Assembly (NCBI GenBank): GCA_001464735.1 | Contig: LNDU01000017.1 | Coordinates: forward strand, 1-57,336 | Origin: Nitrospira sp. Ga0074138 | GTDB lineage: Bacteria; Nitrospirota; Nitrospiria; Nitrospirales; Nitrospiraceae | Length of the DNA: 57,336 nucleotides | Reading direction: 5' to 3' | In this document: positions 1-8,508 of the stretch, piece after piece | Layout of the letters: every line of letters starts with the position of its first letter | How positions within the stretch are numbered: the stretch's first letter is position 1 | Notes under the pieces: model-generated | Databases searched by the model: none | Told to the model about the DNA's origin: nothing | Seen by the model: only the letters and a program-made list of their open reading frames with translations | Translations under genes and position numbers: made by a program

Positions 1-258
1 CAGAGAGGTCTGCCATGGGCATGACTAAACGTCCGGATACGGGTTTGCCTGCTTCCGCTACACGGCCTTCTGAGACCCTCCACCGCAGCCTCAGTCTCCG
101 GAATAGCTTTACCATCGGATTCGTAACTATCACACCGGGGTATCGTGATCAGCTAGGACCTGAGTTTCACGGCGAGCTACATTGACGGAACGACATGCCA
201 TTTAATGGATGGCCAAGCACGTAAGGGTTGTAACTGTCTATAAGGAAAGGAGTTTCAT

Positions 259-1236
259 ATGAAACCAACCTCTATTTCGCAATTCATTGATCATCATTAC
301 CGGCATTTCAACGCGGCGGCGATGAAAGACGCAGCACATGCGTATACGGCTCACTTGAGCAAAGGTGGGAAAATGCTGGTGACGCTGGCCGGTGCGATGA
401 GCACGGCCGAGCTGGGGTTGTCGCTGGCTGAAATGATACGCCGAGACAAGGTTCATGCGATTTGCTGTACAGGGGCCAATCTCGAGGAGGATCTGTTCAA
501 CCTTGTCGCGCAACAACATTACGAGCGTATCCCACACTATCGAGAACTGACCGCGCAGGAAGAACAAGCCTTGTTAGATCGGCGCCTAAATCGGGTAACC
601 GACACGTGCATTCCGGAAGCCGAGGCGATGCGCCGGATTGAGGCTGTGGTGGCGGCTGAATGGACGGCGGCGGATCGCGCGGGTGCCAGAGCATTTCCAC
701 ACGAGTTTCTCTATCGGCTCTTGGTCAACGGCACGCTCAAGGAGAGTTATCAGATTGATCCGGCCGACAGTTGGATGTGTGCGGCTGCAGAGCGCAACCT
801 TCCAGTGTTTGTTCCCGGCTGGGAAGATTCCACGTTGGGGAATATGTATGCAGCGCATTGCATGACAGGATCAATCAAGAACGTTCACACGGTGCGCTCC
901 GGCGTCGAATACATGATGCAGTTGGCCGAATGGTATGTGAAGACAGCGGATGCAAGTTCGATTGGATTTTTCCAAATCGCAGGGGGGATTGCCGGTGATT
1001 TCCCCATCTGCGTGGTTCCCTTGCTGCGTCAAGATCTTCGTAGAGAGCAGATACCGCTCTGGGGATACTTTTGTCAGATCAGCGATTCGACCACCAGTTA
1101 CGGATCGTATTCTGGGGCGGTCCCGAACGAGAAGATCACGTGGGGAAAGCTGGGTGTGGACACGTCGAAGTTCATCATCGAGTCGGACGCCACCATCGTC
1201 GCTCCGTTGATCTTCGCCTATGTCCTCAGCTGGTAG
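259..1236 (+). CDS. deoxyhypusine synthase-like protein
   Basis: 325 residues along the whole deoxyhypusine synthase fold. The N-terminal third carries the NAD-binding glycine-rich stretch (LVTLAGAMSTAELG), and the C-terminal end carries the catalytic-lysine motif TWGK (lysine at residue 297). In eukaryotes and archaea the enzyme transfers the aminobutyl group of spermidine to eIF5A. Bacteria lack eIF5A, so bacterial members are thought to make homospermidine or another polyamine. Start chosen at the ATG behind AAAGGAG (244-250). An arginine decarboxylase lies 1.5 kb downstream, which fits a polyamine role. The family call is firm; the substrate is inferred. Confidence 0.88.
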   Translation: MKPTSISQFIDHHYRHFNAAAMKDAAHAYTAHLSKGGKMLVTLAGAMSTAELGLSLAEMIRRDKVHAICCTGANLEEDLFNLVAQQHYERIPHYRELTAQEEQALLDRRLNRVTDTCIPEAEAMRRIEAVVAAEWTAADRAGARAFPHEFLYRLLVNGTLKESYQIDPADSWMCAAAERNLPVFVPGWEDSTLGNMYAAHCMTGSIKNVHTVRSGVEYMMQLAEWYVKTADASSIGFFQIAGGIAGDFPICVVPLLRQDLRREQIPLWGYFCQISDSTTSYGSYSGAVPNEKITWGKLGVDTSKFIIESDATIVAPLIFAYVLSW

Positions 1237-1475
1237 CAAATTGAAACGCTGGGACGACCGGCACAATGCTTACGAATAGATACTTCAAACATCCCACGCT
1301 TTTTTCTCCTGCAGCAGGGACTCACAGAGACCGGTTTTTTGGACAACGGAAAGGGAGGGCCATGAGCTGAGCGGTGCTCGCCGTCTCCACAGCTCCCGCA
1401 GGTGGCTAGGAACATGACACATTGTTCAGCATTAGGCGCAGGCAATTAGGCCGCTGACAAAGAAAAGCATACGCC

Positions 1476-1757
1476 ATGAATGTAAGAGGATTCATTATTG
1501 AAGACGACGAGGGAAGAGAGCTTGTCATGGTGTGTCAACAGGCCTATGCAGCATCGGGAAAGACCTTTGCCCTCAGGGGCTGGCAGAGACGGCGACTGGT
1601 TCCACTGCGTTGTACAGAACCTGAGCTTCGAAGGATGCTTGGCGAAGTGCTGACTACGCTTCACGACTTGTTTATTGATTCGCGCGTTGAAGTCGAAGGT
1701 GAGTTGATTGATGGACGGGGGAAGCTCTATGGAGAATTGGGTATTGATGGTCATTGA
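1476..1757 (+). CDS. small hypothetical protein
   Basis: 93 residues, not recognised as a named family. The sequence is charged, has no signal peptide or membrane segment, and contains a WQRRR stretch followed by a predicted helix around LRRMLGEVLTTLHDL. It sits alone between the deoxyhypusine-synthase-like gene and a Ni/Co permease, in the same direction. There is no strong ribosome binding site. Length and residue composition make a real gene plausible but not certain. Confidence 0.5.
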   Translation: MNVRGFIIEDDEGRELVMVCQQAYAASGKTFALRGWQRRRLVPLRCTEPELRRMLGEVLTTLHDLFIDSRVEVEGELIDGRGKLYGELGIDGH

Positions 1758-1973
1758 CTCGACTCGACATAACGAATGGGCGATCCCTCTAGTTCGAAGC
1801 TCGAGGCGCATGAATGACTCCTGAGCAGGTCGGGACAGTCCCTCGAAGCGACGTCGAGTATTCCGGCCTGTGGACGGAAATCTGACCTGTTACTTGACGC
1901 GGTGCTTGGACGTGTTATTTGGTTTCAGCTTTTAGAGGTGTGTGTTCGATGCCTTTTTGTTCTCTGAGCCAGC

Positions 1974-2678
1974 ATGCCTGACGTACAACTAGTGACATTG
2001 ATAGGAGTCGGCTTTTTACTAGGGCTACGACATGCCCTGGATACAGACCATCTTGTGGCCGTCTCGACGGTACTTGCCAACCGGCCATCATTCCTGGCAT
2101 CGGGCGCCATCGGGCTCTACTGGGGTGTCGGACATACGTTCATGTTACTCCTTGTTGGATCAGTCGTCCTATTCTGGGGAATTCATATTCCCGAGGAATT
2201 GGAGTTCATTGCGGAATCGGGGGTTGGCGTTCTGTTGATTGTACTTGGTGGTATGCTGGCTCTCAAACTGTACCGTGAGCGGTGGCATGTGCACAGCCAT
2301 CACCATGACGGTGAGCCACACGTTCATTTCCACCGCCATCAACAACAGGAAAACCATCGTCATCGACATTGGATAGCGGAGTCGATCCGTCCCTTCTGCA
2401 TCGGCATGGCTCACGGATTGGCTGGATCTGCGGCGCTGATGCTGATGATTCTTGCTACGACGACGGACGTGGCTACCGGGCTCTTGATGATTCTCGTCTT
2501 CGGCCTGGGGTCAATCGTCGGGATGATGGTGATCGGCATAACGATCAGTCTTCCTGTGATTTGGTCGCGCTCAATCAGTCGGCGACTGTTTGTGGGACTG
2601 CAAATTTTTTCCAGCATTGCTAGTGTCTTGGTCGGCGTGTGGATGTTGATGAAGCTGATCCCGATAGCTATGGAGTAG
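1974..2678 (+). CDS. Ni/Co (NiCoT/UreH-type) permease
   Basis: 234-residue membrane protein. Helix I carries the NiCoT-type signature RHALDTDH (residues 19-26), whose His/Asp residues coordinate Ni2+ or Co2+ in the family. A cytoplasmic loop at about residues 105-135 is very rich in histidine (HSHHHDGEPHVHFHRHQ), a likely metal-buffering segment, and a second GMAHGLAGSAAL segment follows it. About six membrane helices are visible. Likely imports nickel or cobalt for metalloenzymes. No metal-enzyme gene adjoins it, so the metal is not decided by context. Confidence 0.85.
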   Translation: MPDVQLVTLIGVGFLLGLRHALDTDHLVAVSTVLANRPSFLASGAIGLYWGVGHTFMLLLVGSVVLFWGIHIPEELEFIAESGVGVLLIVLGGMLALKLYRERWHVHSHHHDGEPHVHFHRHQQQENHRHRHWIAESIRPFCIGMAHGLAGSAALMLMILATTTDVATGLLMILVFGLGSIVGMMVIGITISLPVIWSRSISRRLFVGLQIFSSIASVLVGVWMLMKLIPIAME

Positions 2679-2754
2679 TGAGTCCGGCAAACACGTCACT
2701 ACATAACCTCCAAACAACCAGAGAGAGGCCGATTGCCGAACAAAAGGAGAGATG

Positions 2755-3324
2755 ATGGTACCGACGCATATGTTTTTAACTAGAGGCGTAGGGGTCCACA
2801 AGGAAAAGTTGGCCTCTTTCGAAGAAGCATTGCGCAGCGCTGGTGTGGCCTATTGCAACCTCGTCAGCGTCTCGTCCATCCTTCCACCCCATTGTAAGAT
2901 TATCCCTCGCAAGCGCGGAGAGAAGCTGGTGAAACCTGGTGAAATGACATTTTGCGTCATGGCGCGTTCGGAAACGAAAGAACGGAACCAACTCATCTCG
3001 GCATCGGTCGGCCTTGCGAAACCGACGGACCGCGGGACCTACGGCTATCTTTCAGAACACCATGCCCATGGTGAAACGGATGAGGAGACGGGAGAGTATA
3101 CGGAAGATCTCGCAGCGCAGATGCTCGCGACTACCTTGGGAGTCGAATTCGATCCGGATGTTGCATGGAAAGAGCGCGAACAGGTTTTTAAGATGGGTGG
3201 GAAGATTGTGAGAACCCTCAATATCACTCAATCAGCCCTCGGGAAGAAAGGTAAATGGACGACGGTCATCGCTCTAGCAGTCTTCATTCCGCCGGAAAAT
3301 GTGCCCGCCCGCTCTCGCAAGTGA
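2755..3324 (+). CDS. pdaD: pyruvoyl-dependent arginine decarboxylase
   Basis: About 189 residues, the usual size for this family. It converts arginine to agmatine, the first step of a polyamine route. The proenzyme cleaves itself at the Ser-Ser pair in VSSILPP (near residues 40-41), leaving a pyruvoyl group on the new N-terminus; this motif is fully present. The later GTYGYLSEHHAHGET segment is also typical. Two adjacent ATG codons (2752, 2755) follow AAAAGGAGA, and the second has the better spacing. With the upstream deoxyhypusine-synthase-like protein this suggests a local polyamine pathway, although no agmatinase is seen here. Confidence 0.93.
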   Translation: MVPTHMFLTRGVGVHKEKLASFEEALRSAGVAYCNLVSVSSILPPHCKIIPRKRGEKLVKPGEMTFCVMARSETKERNQLISASVGLAKPTDRGTYGYLSEHHAHGETDEETGEYTEDLAAQMLATTLGVEFDPDVAWKEREQVFKMGGKIVRTLNITQSALGKKGKWTTVIALAVFIPPENVPARSRK

Positions 3325-3630
3325 CGGCCTCGTGCGAGTGACAGGCGCGCCGTAGAAATGAATCGTGTGATGGGAAATATTGCGGGGATTGCTTCCTAAG
3401 CGCGAGAAGCGCTGAACGGCTCACTACGTCCCCATGCGCGTCACATCGTTTCCCTTCAGACAACAACGGTGCCGCCCGGTGCGCTGGGTTACATATTCTT
3501 TGGTCTGCTGAACCGTAATACACAACATCCGCTACCTCATTCATCCTCAGAAAGAAGTTCAAGCTGACCGTTCGGTGGAGGAAAACACTCTCTGCCATCA
3601 GCACACCGGCATGCCTCCTTCCTCTCGCGG
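3325..3630. other. gap downstream of arginine decarboxylase
   Basis: No convincing gene. The gap lies between the decarboxylase stop and the abrupt C-terminal end of the truncated gene on the opposite strand, so it probably contains the break where the rest of that gene was lost. Confidence 0.4.
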
Positions 3631-4638
3631 TCACACTTCAATCGTATGATCGCCTCGCCTACGTGGTCCGCCGATTCCTGGGTTTTCTGCAATAACCTCA
3701 GCCAATCGCCTCCGGACATACCCAGGCACAGGTCCAATGGGGTGAGAGAGGAATTCCAGAAGTGCGTAGACATCAAGGGGTTCCCAGATGATGGCGAGCG
3801 CGAGAGGCAACACTTGAAGTGCAGGGACTAATGGACTTGCATCCGGACCTCCCTGCCTGGGGACGTCAGCTGCATCCAACGTCGCATCAAGTAACGAGCG
3901 GTCCTGCTCAACGACAATCGCGATCTCCTGCTGGTGTGCAGTGAGCATTTGCGCCACCCAGCGTGCCGCAAGCAGACCGGTCTCGGCACGCACCACACGG
4001 AGACTCCCATCGTTCGACCATGGGATTTTTCCGTTCGCCTTCTTCCCTTCATGAGCAGACTTCAGTGCGAGCTGGAGCTTCCCTAGGACGGCTTCTTCAG
4101 GCCCGTGAGCCTCATAGACTCTTGAAGAGCTGCCCGGCAATTTCTCCAGGACTTCTCGCCAGCGCTTTGGGAACGTCTCGATCGGATCGACCAAGTCCAC
4201 CTGCTCAATTTTGGACTCTTGTTTCGAGAGAGACTCAGCCACTGTGGCCAATCTCTCCCCGATCGACGGAAACAGAAGATTGTGCGCGATCTCTTCCACG
4301 GCAACCAGATCTGCGAGGCGACCGCCTGCCACGGATGGCGCAGTTCCACTCCATCCATGCAGATACCACATATCTCGCCACGACAGGAGTGTCGCGGAGA
4401 CCCCGATGGGATCAATCTGAAACGATCCATGATAGAAGCGATCAGGCGTGTCGCAGCGACTGAGACATTCTCGGTATTGAGTGGCTCTTTGGGCCTGGAT
4501 ACATTCCGTTCGCAGCAATCCGAGCCTGGTCTCAAGCAGGTTCAAGAAGCCGAGAGGCCCCAGAACCGGCATTCCTAACCGATTCTGTGGCCGCCAGCCG
4601 TGTTCACCATCCAAGTGCAGTCCGAACACGATCTTCAT
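3631..4638 (-). CDS. N-terminal fragment of AddB/PD-(D/E)XK nuclease-helicase-like protein
   Basis: 335 residues. The body (LEVLPLAL-like PALQVLPLALAIIWEPLDVYALLEFLSHPIGPVPGYVRRRLAEVIAENPG is typical in pattern) resembles the inactive-helicase N-terminal half of AddB-like recombination nucleases, which are usually 800 or more residues long. The ATG at 4638 gives a natural N-terminus (MKIVFGL). The frame ends shortly after the AEVIAENPGIGG segment, and neither the iron-sulfur nuclease part nor an AddA partner follows. This is best read as a 3'-truncated relic at the edge of the mobile island. The family assignment is moderate and the truncation inference stronger. Confidence 0.5.
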   Translation of the reverse strand: MKIVFGLHLDGEHGWRPQNRLGMPVLGPLGFLNLLETRLGLLRTECIQAQRATQYRECLSRCDTPDRFYHGSFQIDPIGVSATLLSWRDMWYLHGWSGTAPSVAGGRLADLVAVEEIAHNLLFPSIGERLATVAESLSKQESKIEQVDLVDPIETFPKRWREVLEKLPGSSSRVYEAHGPEEAVLGKLQLALKSAHEGKKANGKIPWSNDGSLRVVRAETGLLAARWVAQMLTAHQQEIAIVVEQDRSLLDATLDAADVPRQGGPDASPLVPALQVLPLALAIIWEPLDVYALLEFLSHPIGPVPGYVRRRLAEVIAENPGIGGPRRRGDHTIEV

Positions 4639-5002
4639 CTGAGGGGCTCACTCAAAAACTAATGAAATCTAGATTGCTTCAGCTTCCAAGAAACATGGGC
4701 GGGGAGGAGCGAATAATCTTCACCCTTTAATGCTCATCGATAAACGCGAACTGCTAGACGTTTCATCGCTCAGAATACTTTCATTCGTCAACGAAGTCAC
4801 TCTCTATCAGCCGCGCCGACACCAGGCAGATTCAGCGCTTTTGCCGGGCAGCTGCTGCAGCAACCGACCCTTCTGCCAGTGAGATGCCTCCTGCCGACCG
4901 GATTGAGTTCAAGAACTGTGACGTCCAGATCGATGCGATAGTCGCTTACTTCAGATTGATCAAGCCCCGATGCATGAGCGTAGCATCGGACGGTGCACTC
5001 CC
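4639..5002. other. intergenic gap, no gene seen
   Basis: About 360 bases between the start of the truncated AddB-like gene and the stop of the relaxase. No supported ORF, RNA or strong repeat was found. It may hold the left end of the mobilisable element. Confidence 0.3.
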
Positions 5003-5983
5003 TTAGGACCGGTCGCGCTCCGGGGTACGAGTCTTCGACACCTCTCGCGACCGTTCACTTAAGTAACGAACCAGATCTGCAGCCAGTTGCCGATCCTCCC
5101 CACGATCTGACCGGGCTAACGTCCTCATCACCTGCTCATAATTCCGCATGACCTCCTGGACTCGTCCCTGTCGGCGCGTGGTGCGCTTCAACCGTTCCAG
5201 CGTCTCCCCTTGTTTGCTCGGTTCGTGCAGATGCCGCACCGTCCAACGTTCCTGAGTGGTCCGATGAATCCGGCTAGTCGTCGTAGCCTCGATCCCATGC
5301 TCCCGTAAGGCCTCGGCAAACCCCTCCCGCCACCGTTGCAGGTCGGCCTTTCTCGGATTCAAGCGCACTCCGTCTAGCCCCGCTGCTTTCACCGTCAGGT
5401 GGACATGTGGATGTGGGGAGGGGGTCGGATCTGGATCGGTCTCGAAGGTGTGGAGCACCATCGCGTACTGAAACCCTGAGAACTCTCTCTTCGCAAAGTC
5501 ACGGGCCGCTCGTTGCACCGACATCGGATCGGTGCGTGTCGGCATAGAGAGGACGAGATGGAAGGCATCGCGCATCATCGAGTCCGCAAGGATCGGTGTT
5601 CCCCCATCGCGCCATTCGTCTTTCAGATCGGCCACGGCCTCTTTCCCCTGAATCACCTGACCGTCCTGATCTTCGATCTCGAGAAGCCCATCCCGCGAAA
5701 TGTACGTGAGGTTGTTCGAGATGCCCTTCATCCCTTTCGGCGCCCTGACGAGTTTCACCACCACTTGTGGCGAGCGACGAACCATCGCTTGCAATTTTTG
5801 CCGCACATAGGTCGCACGAGCCTGTGACGTGCTGAGCCGTCCGCCGGAACTCATAGGCTTGGCTGAGCCAAGAGGACTGCGCGTACTGCGACGCGGTCGT
5901 GGCAGGGTCTCTGTTGACACATTAAAGAGCCGACTCCCCCACTCATCCAGCTTCAGGTCGATCTGGCTGATTGCAGGACTCAT
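5003..5983 (-). CDS. relaxase / mobilisation nuclease (MobP-type)
   Basis: 326 residues. The three-histidine metal motif of relaxases is visible as PHPHVHLTVK in the middle of the protein. The upstream segment SNNLTYISRDG carries a candidate catalytic tyrosine. A basic C-terminal tail follows. Relaxases nick one strand at oriT and pilot it into the recipient. The ATG overlaps the stop of the upstream MobC-like gene by four bases (ATGA), so the two are translationally coupled. No coupling protein or type IV secretion genes are present, so this is a mobilisable rather than self-transmissible element. An RP4-like nick sequence lies upstream at 6591-6600. Confidence 0.85.
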   Translation of the reverse strand: MSPAISQIDLKLDEWGSRLFNVSTETLPRPRRSTRSPLGSAKPMSSGGRLSTSQARATYVRQKLQAMVRRSPQVVVKLVRAPKGMKGISNNLTYISRDGLLEIEDQDGQVIQGKEAVADLKDEWRDGGTPILADSMMRDAFHLVLSMPTRTDPMSVQRAARDFAKREFSGFQYAMVLHTFETDPDPTPSPHPHVHLTVKAAGLDGVRLNPRKADLQRWREGFAEALREHGIEATTTSRIHRTTQERWTVRHLHEPSKQGETLERLKRTTRRQGRVQEVMRNYEQVMRTLARSDRGEDRQLAADLVRYLSERSREVSKTRTPERDRS

Positions 5984-6537
5984 TGGAGAGACCAGCGTGC
6001 CACCGTCCCACGTAGGACATCGGACACCTTCTTCGTATGGGCCTGGATGACGCGAGAGAGTTCGGTGATCACCTCCACACGAAATGCGGTCCGGTTCTGA
6101 GGGGCAGTATTCAAGACCTTGGCGATCTGGTTCAGGTTCCTTCCCAAGGCAAGCAGTTGTTGATTCGACCGGGTCAGGGCGGCGAGTTCCGGCTGCCCCA
6201 CGTGGGGTTCCCCAGTCAACTTGGTGCGGATCATCGCGACCACCCAGCCCGTCGGCTGATAGCCCTCAAGACGGGCACAGGTGCGCAGCGCCGAGAGTTC
6301 GGAGGGTGTCAGGTTCAGTTTCATACGGGCGGTGGCTCCTTCTCTTCTCCGACTGACGCGCTGACGAGGCGGAGGACCCTGGGTCGCCTTTCGATCCATG
6401 GCCTGCCGAACGGCATTCCGCAGGGCATGGCTCGGGGTGACGCCGTGGTCCTGACACCAGGCCTGCCAAGGCGCTTTCAGGTTACCGAGATCCACCGTGA
6501 TCGTCGTGGTCCGTCTTTCAGAAGAGGCAGTAGGCAT
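5980..6537 (-). CDS. MobC-like relaxosome accessory protein
   Basis: About 185 residues from the ATG at 6537; the frame is open back to 6576. The N-terminus resembles a ribbon-helix-helix DNA-binding segment (TTTITVDLGNLKAPW). The C-terminal half shows the MobC hallmark LGRNLNQIAKVLN. Such proteins bind oriT and help load the relaxase. It is coupled by a 4-base overlap to the relaxase. Neither candidate start has a clear ribosome binding site, so the N-terminus is uncertain. Confidence 0.75.
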   Translation of the reverse strand: MPTASSERRTTTITVDLGNLKAPWQAWCQDHGVTPSHALRNAVRQAMDRKATQGPPPRQRVSRRREGATARMKLNLTPSELSALRTCARLEGYQPTGWVVAMIRTKLTGEPHVGQPELAALTRSNQQLLALGRNLNQIAKVLNTAPQNRTAFRVEVITELSRVIQAHTKKVSDVLRGTVARWSLQ

Positions 6538-6566
6538 GGGACTGGGAGCATACAACAGATTCAACA

Positions 6567-6623
6567 TGTAAGACAAATGGGGCTTATAGCCATATCCTGC
6601 AACATCTTAAAATCTGTCTTACA
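6567..6623 (+). other. candidate oriT
   Basis: A perfect 9-base inverted repeat, TGTAAGACA (6567-6575) and TGTCTTACA (6615-6623), brackets the sequence CATATCCTGC (6591-6600). The core matches the RP4/IncP-type nick consensus YATCCTG/Y, which puts a nick between G6599 and C6600. It lies directly upstream of the MobC-like and relaxase genes, the usual place for an oriT. The identification is by pattern only. Confidence 0.6.
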
Positions 6624-6869
6624 CCATGCCTACGACGAGACGGATCTAAGACCACTGGTCAACCGTTCGCACTCGGCTCAGGACGCCAGAAATGGGCCCC
6701 GCATTGGCCGGTCGGAAGGCCTCCGGCAAGTGGAACAAGCTGGCGTTAGGAGTCGGCTGGTCCAGTTTCTAGCAACTCGGGGGTACCCATTTGAGAGGAG
6801 TTCTCTTCTTGTTATCCTGCGACAGAGAGGGTAGCTGTGTGCCCCCCCTCTCGCGTTTAGGTGACCACC

Positions 6870-7685
6870 ATGCGCATGACCGGGACAGAAGGTCTTCAAT
6901 GCCTGCTGGCCGTCGGCTTGATGAGTGGGCTCGTGGCCTGTGGCAGCTTCGCCAACTGTTTCAATAGCGGGTTCGCTCCCGTCGCCTGTGGCGGCGGGTA
7001 TGGCGATCGGGACGTTTCTTCACTATCGCAGCCCACGCCCACCTCGGCGGAAGGTCGCTGGACGGGCACGACTCTCACAAGTCGCTCCGTCGCTGGATTG
7101 GTCCTCGATGATGGCTCCTATTGGGTTTTCTATACGGCAAGCGACAATCCCAACGTCCTGGCTGGACTACTTCAAGGAATGGGCACATCGCACTCCGGCT
7201 TCTTCGGTTCCTCAAATACTAGAGATTTTAATTTGGAGGGCGCTGGCATTCGCGCAGCGACGATGCGTGGCAGCTATGTCCCGAGCAAGAGCTTTGACGG
7301 GACGATCGCCTACGTCACTGGCGACACAGAAAGCTTTACGAGTAAGTCCGATGCGGACTCTGAGTCGGCCCTGAACCTAATTCAGTTGGCCGGAAACTAT
7401 TCTGGACTCCGCGTCGACAACTCCACGGTCACGGTGACCGTGGATGTAGCCGGAACGCTTTCCGGTCATGCAGCAGATGGCTGCACGGTTACTGGGACCT
7501 TGTCTCCTCGGGGAAAGGGAAACGTCTTTCATACCTCGGTGACATTCGGAGGTGGCGCCTATCACCAAGGAACCGAGGCGGTCGCTGGAGTGACCTTCTA
7601 CGATGCCGCGACACACCGGCTGTACAGTGCCGCCCTCAACAGTGCTAGGACAACCAGCTTTCTCTTTCTCGGCACGAAGCAGTAG
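6870..7685 (+). CDS. hypothetical lipoprotein
   Basis: 271 residues from the ATG at 6870, which follows AGGTG at good spacing. The N-terminus is a lipoprotein signal with lipobox LVAC. The mature part repeats W-T-G-T and GTxSPRG patterns like small beta-rich periplasmic proteins, with no named domain recognised. It follows oriT and points away from the mobilisation genes. A strong hairpin at 7726-7755 follows the stop. Probably cargo of the island; function unknown. Confidence 0.65.
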   Translation: MRMTGTEGLQCLLAVGLMSGLVACGSFANCFNSGFAPVACGGGYGDRDVSSLSQPTPTSAEGRWTGTTLTSRSVAGLVLDDGSYWVFYTASDNPNVLAGLLQGMGTSHSGFFGSSNTRDFNLEGAGIRAATMRGSYVPSKSFDGTIAYVTGDTESFTSKSDADSESALNLIQLAGNYSGLRVDNSTVTVTVDVAGTLSGHAADGCTVTGTLSPRGKGNVFHTSVTFGGGAYHQGTEAVAGVTFYDAATHRLYSAALNSARTTSFLFLGTKQ

Positions 7686-7725
7686 GCCCCACCGGTTCCA
7701 TGTTCTGAAAGAGTTTCCTTTTGAC

Positions 7726-7755
7726 GGGGGCATGATGTGAACACATCATGCCCCC
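7726..7755. terminator. hairpin between convergent genes
   Basis: Perfect 14-base stem GGGGGCATGATGTG / CACATCATGCCCCC with a two-base gap. It lies between the convergent lipoprotein and DUF6908-like genes. No T-run follows on either strand, so it may be a bidirectional stabiliser rather than a strict intrinsic terminator. Confidence 0.6.
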
Positions 7756-7773
7756 ATGAATGGTTCGACGAGA

Positions 7774-8202
7774 TCACGGACTCAATATCTCTCGAATCGC
7801 GGTCGAGGCAAAGAATCCCTGATCCTTCAAATTGGCAAACCAGCTCTCGGCGAACTCCTTCAACTCCGGTTTTAGCGAGGGCAGGACGTGCGTACGTCTG
7901 CCCGCCTCGTCATACCGATAGACCTCCTGAACGATCCCCAGGTAGTCGTTCCGGAACGACACCGGTTCGGCTGCCATGCCATCTGGCAAATTGTGAAACA
8001 GAAACACGATATCGGGATCTCGCATGAGGTTGCCGTTCTGTTCGCCATAATGGCACAAGGACACAAGCCGGTATCCGTCTCCACTGAATCCAATCTCCTC
8101 GACAGACAACGGCAAATAGCCAGGGACCGTGATGCGCACCGCGCGTGCACCGTTGAGCAAATGATTCAAATCCGTCGCAAAGGCTTGATAGAGTTTTATG
8201 AT
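7774..8202 (-). CDS. DUF6908-like protein, start codon unclear
   Basis: The body (PGYLPLSVEEIG, then GNLMRDPDIVFLFHN and a C-terminal FAESWFANLKDQGF) resembles proteins labelled DUF6908, small proteins common on integrative elements. A TTG at 8169 is the first conventional start, but homologous-looking sequence (KLYQAFATD) continues upstream in frame to 8202. There AAAGGA sits at good distance from ATC (8202-8200) and ATA (8199-8197). Either a rare start codon is used or the ATG was lost. It lies 63 bases behind a small island gene on the same strand. Confidence 0.6.
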   Translation of the reverse strand: MIKLYQAFATDLNHLLNGARAVRITVPGYLPLSVEEIGFSGDGYRLVSLCHYGEQNGNLMRDPDIVFLFHNLPDGMAAEPVSFRNDYLGIVQEVYRYDEAGRRTHVLPSLKPELKEFAESWFANLKDQGFFASTAIREILSP

Positions 8203-8224
8203 CGTGTTCCTTTCTTGGCGTGAA

Positions 8225-8256
8225 GGAAGCCCCCGACCCGAGGGCCGGAGGCTTCC
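8225..8256 (-). terminator. hairpin between island genes
   Basis: Stem GGAAGCC / GGCTTCC with a GC-rich interior, followed on the minus strand by a short pyrimidine-rich run. It lies between the 80-residue gene and the DUF6908-like gene and may attenuate read-through. Confidence 0.45.
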
Positions 8257-8265
8257 ACACTACGG

Positions 8266-8508
8266 TCAGCGTCCTGACCGCTCCGTGACCCAGAGTTTCG
8301 CCTGTTGGACGACCGCGACAAGCGCGTCGAGATCCACCAGGCCGAAGGATTCGGAATTCTTCCAAATTCCATCTCGGTCCTTGTACGAGCGGGCCACGGT
8401 CACGTTGTAGAACGGACCTTTCATGCCCTCGTTCTTCCAGATGCTCGCCTTGATGCTGCTGCATCGAAGCGTGGTAACCGGCTTGGGTTTCTTGTCTTGA
8501 GGTGCCAT
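8266..8508 (-). CDS. small island-associated protein
   Basis: 80 residues behind a strong ribosome binding site (AAAGGAGA). The conserved-looking pattern KPVTTLRCSSIKASIWKNEG...FYNVTVARSYKD...SESFGLVDL resembles small conserved proteins found on integrative elements, often near relaxase or DUF6908-like genes. No catalytic residues are recognised. It is the promoter-proximal member of a two-gene minus-strand unit with the DUF6908-like gene. Confidence 0.7.
   Translation of the reverse strand: MAPQDKKPKPVTTLRCSSIKASIWKNEGMKGPFYNVTVARSYKDRDGIWKNSESFGLVDLDALVAVVQQAKLWVTERSGR

Noticed and set aside
4906..4914. Short match to the tRNA-Ser T-loop as a left attachment site
   Set aside because: Only about nine bases of a generic T-loop sequence match; too short to call a direct repeat.
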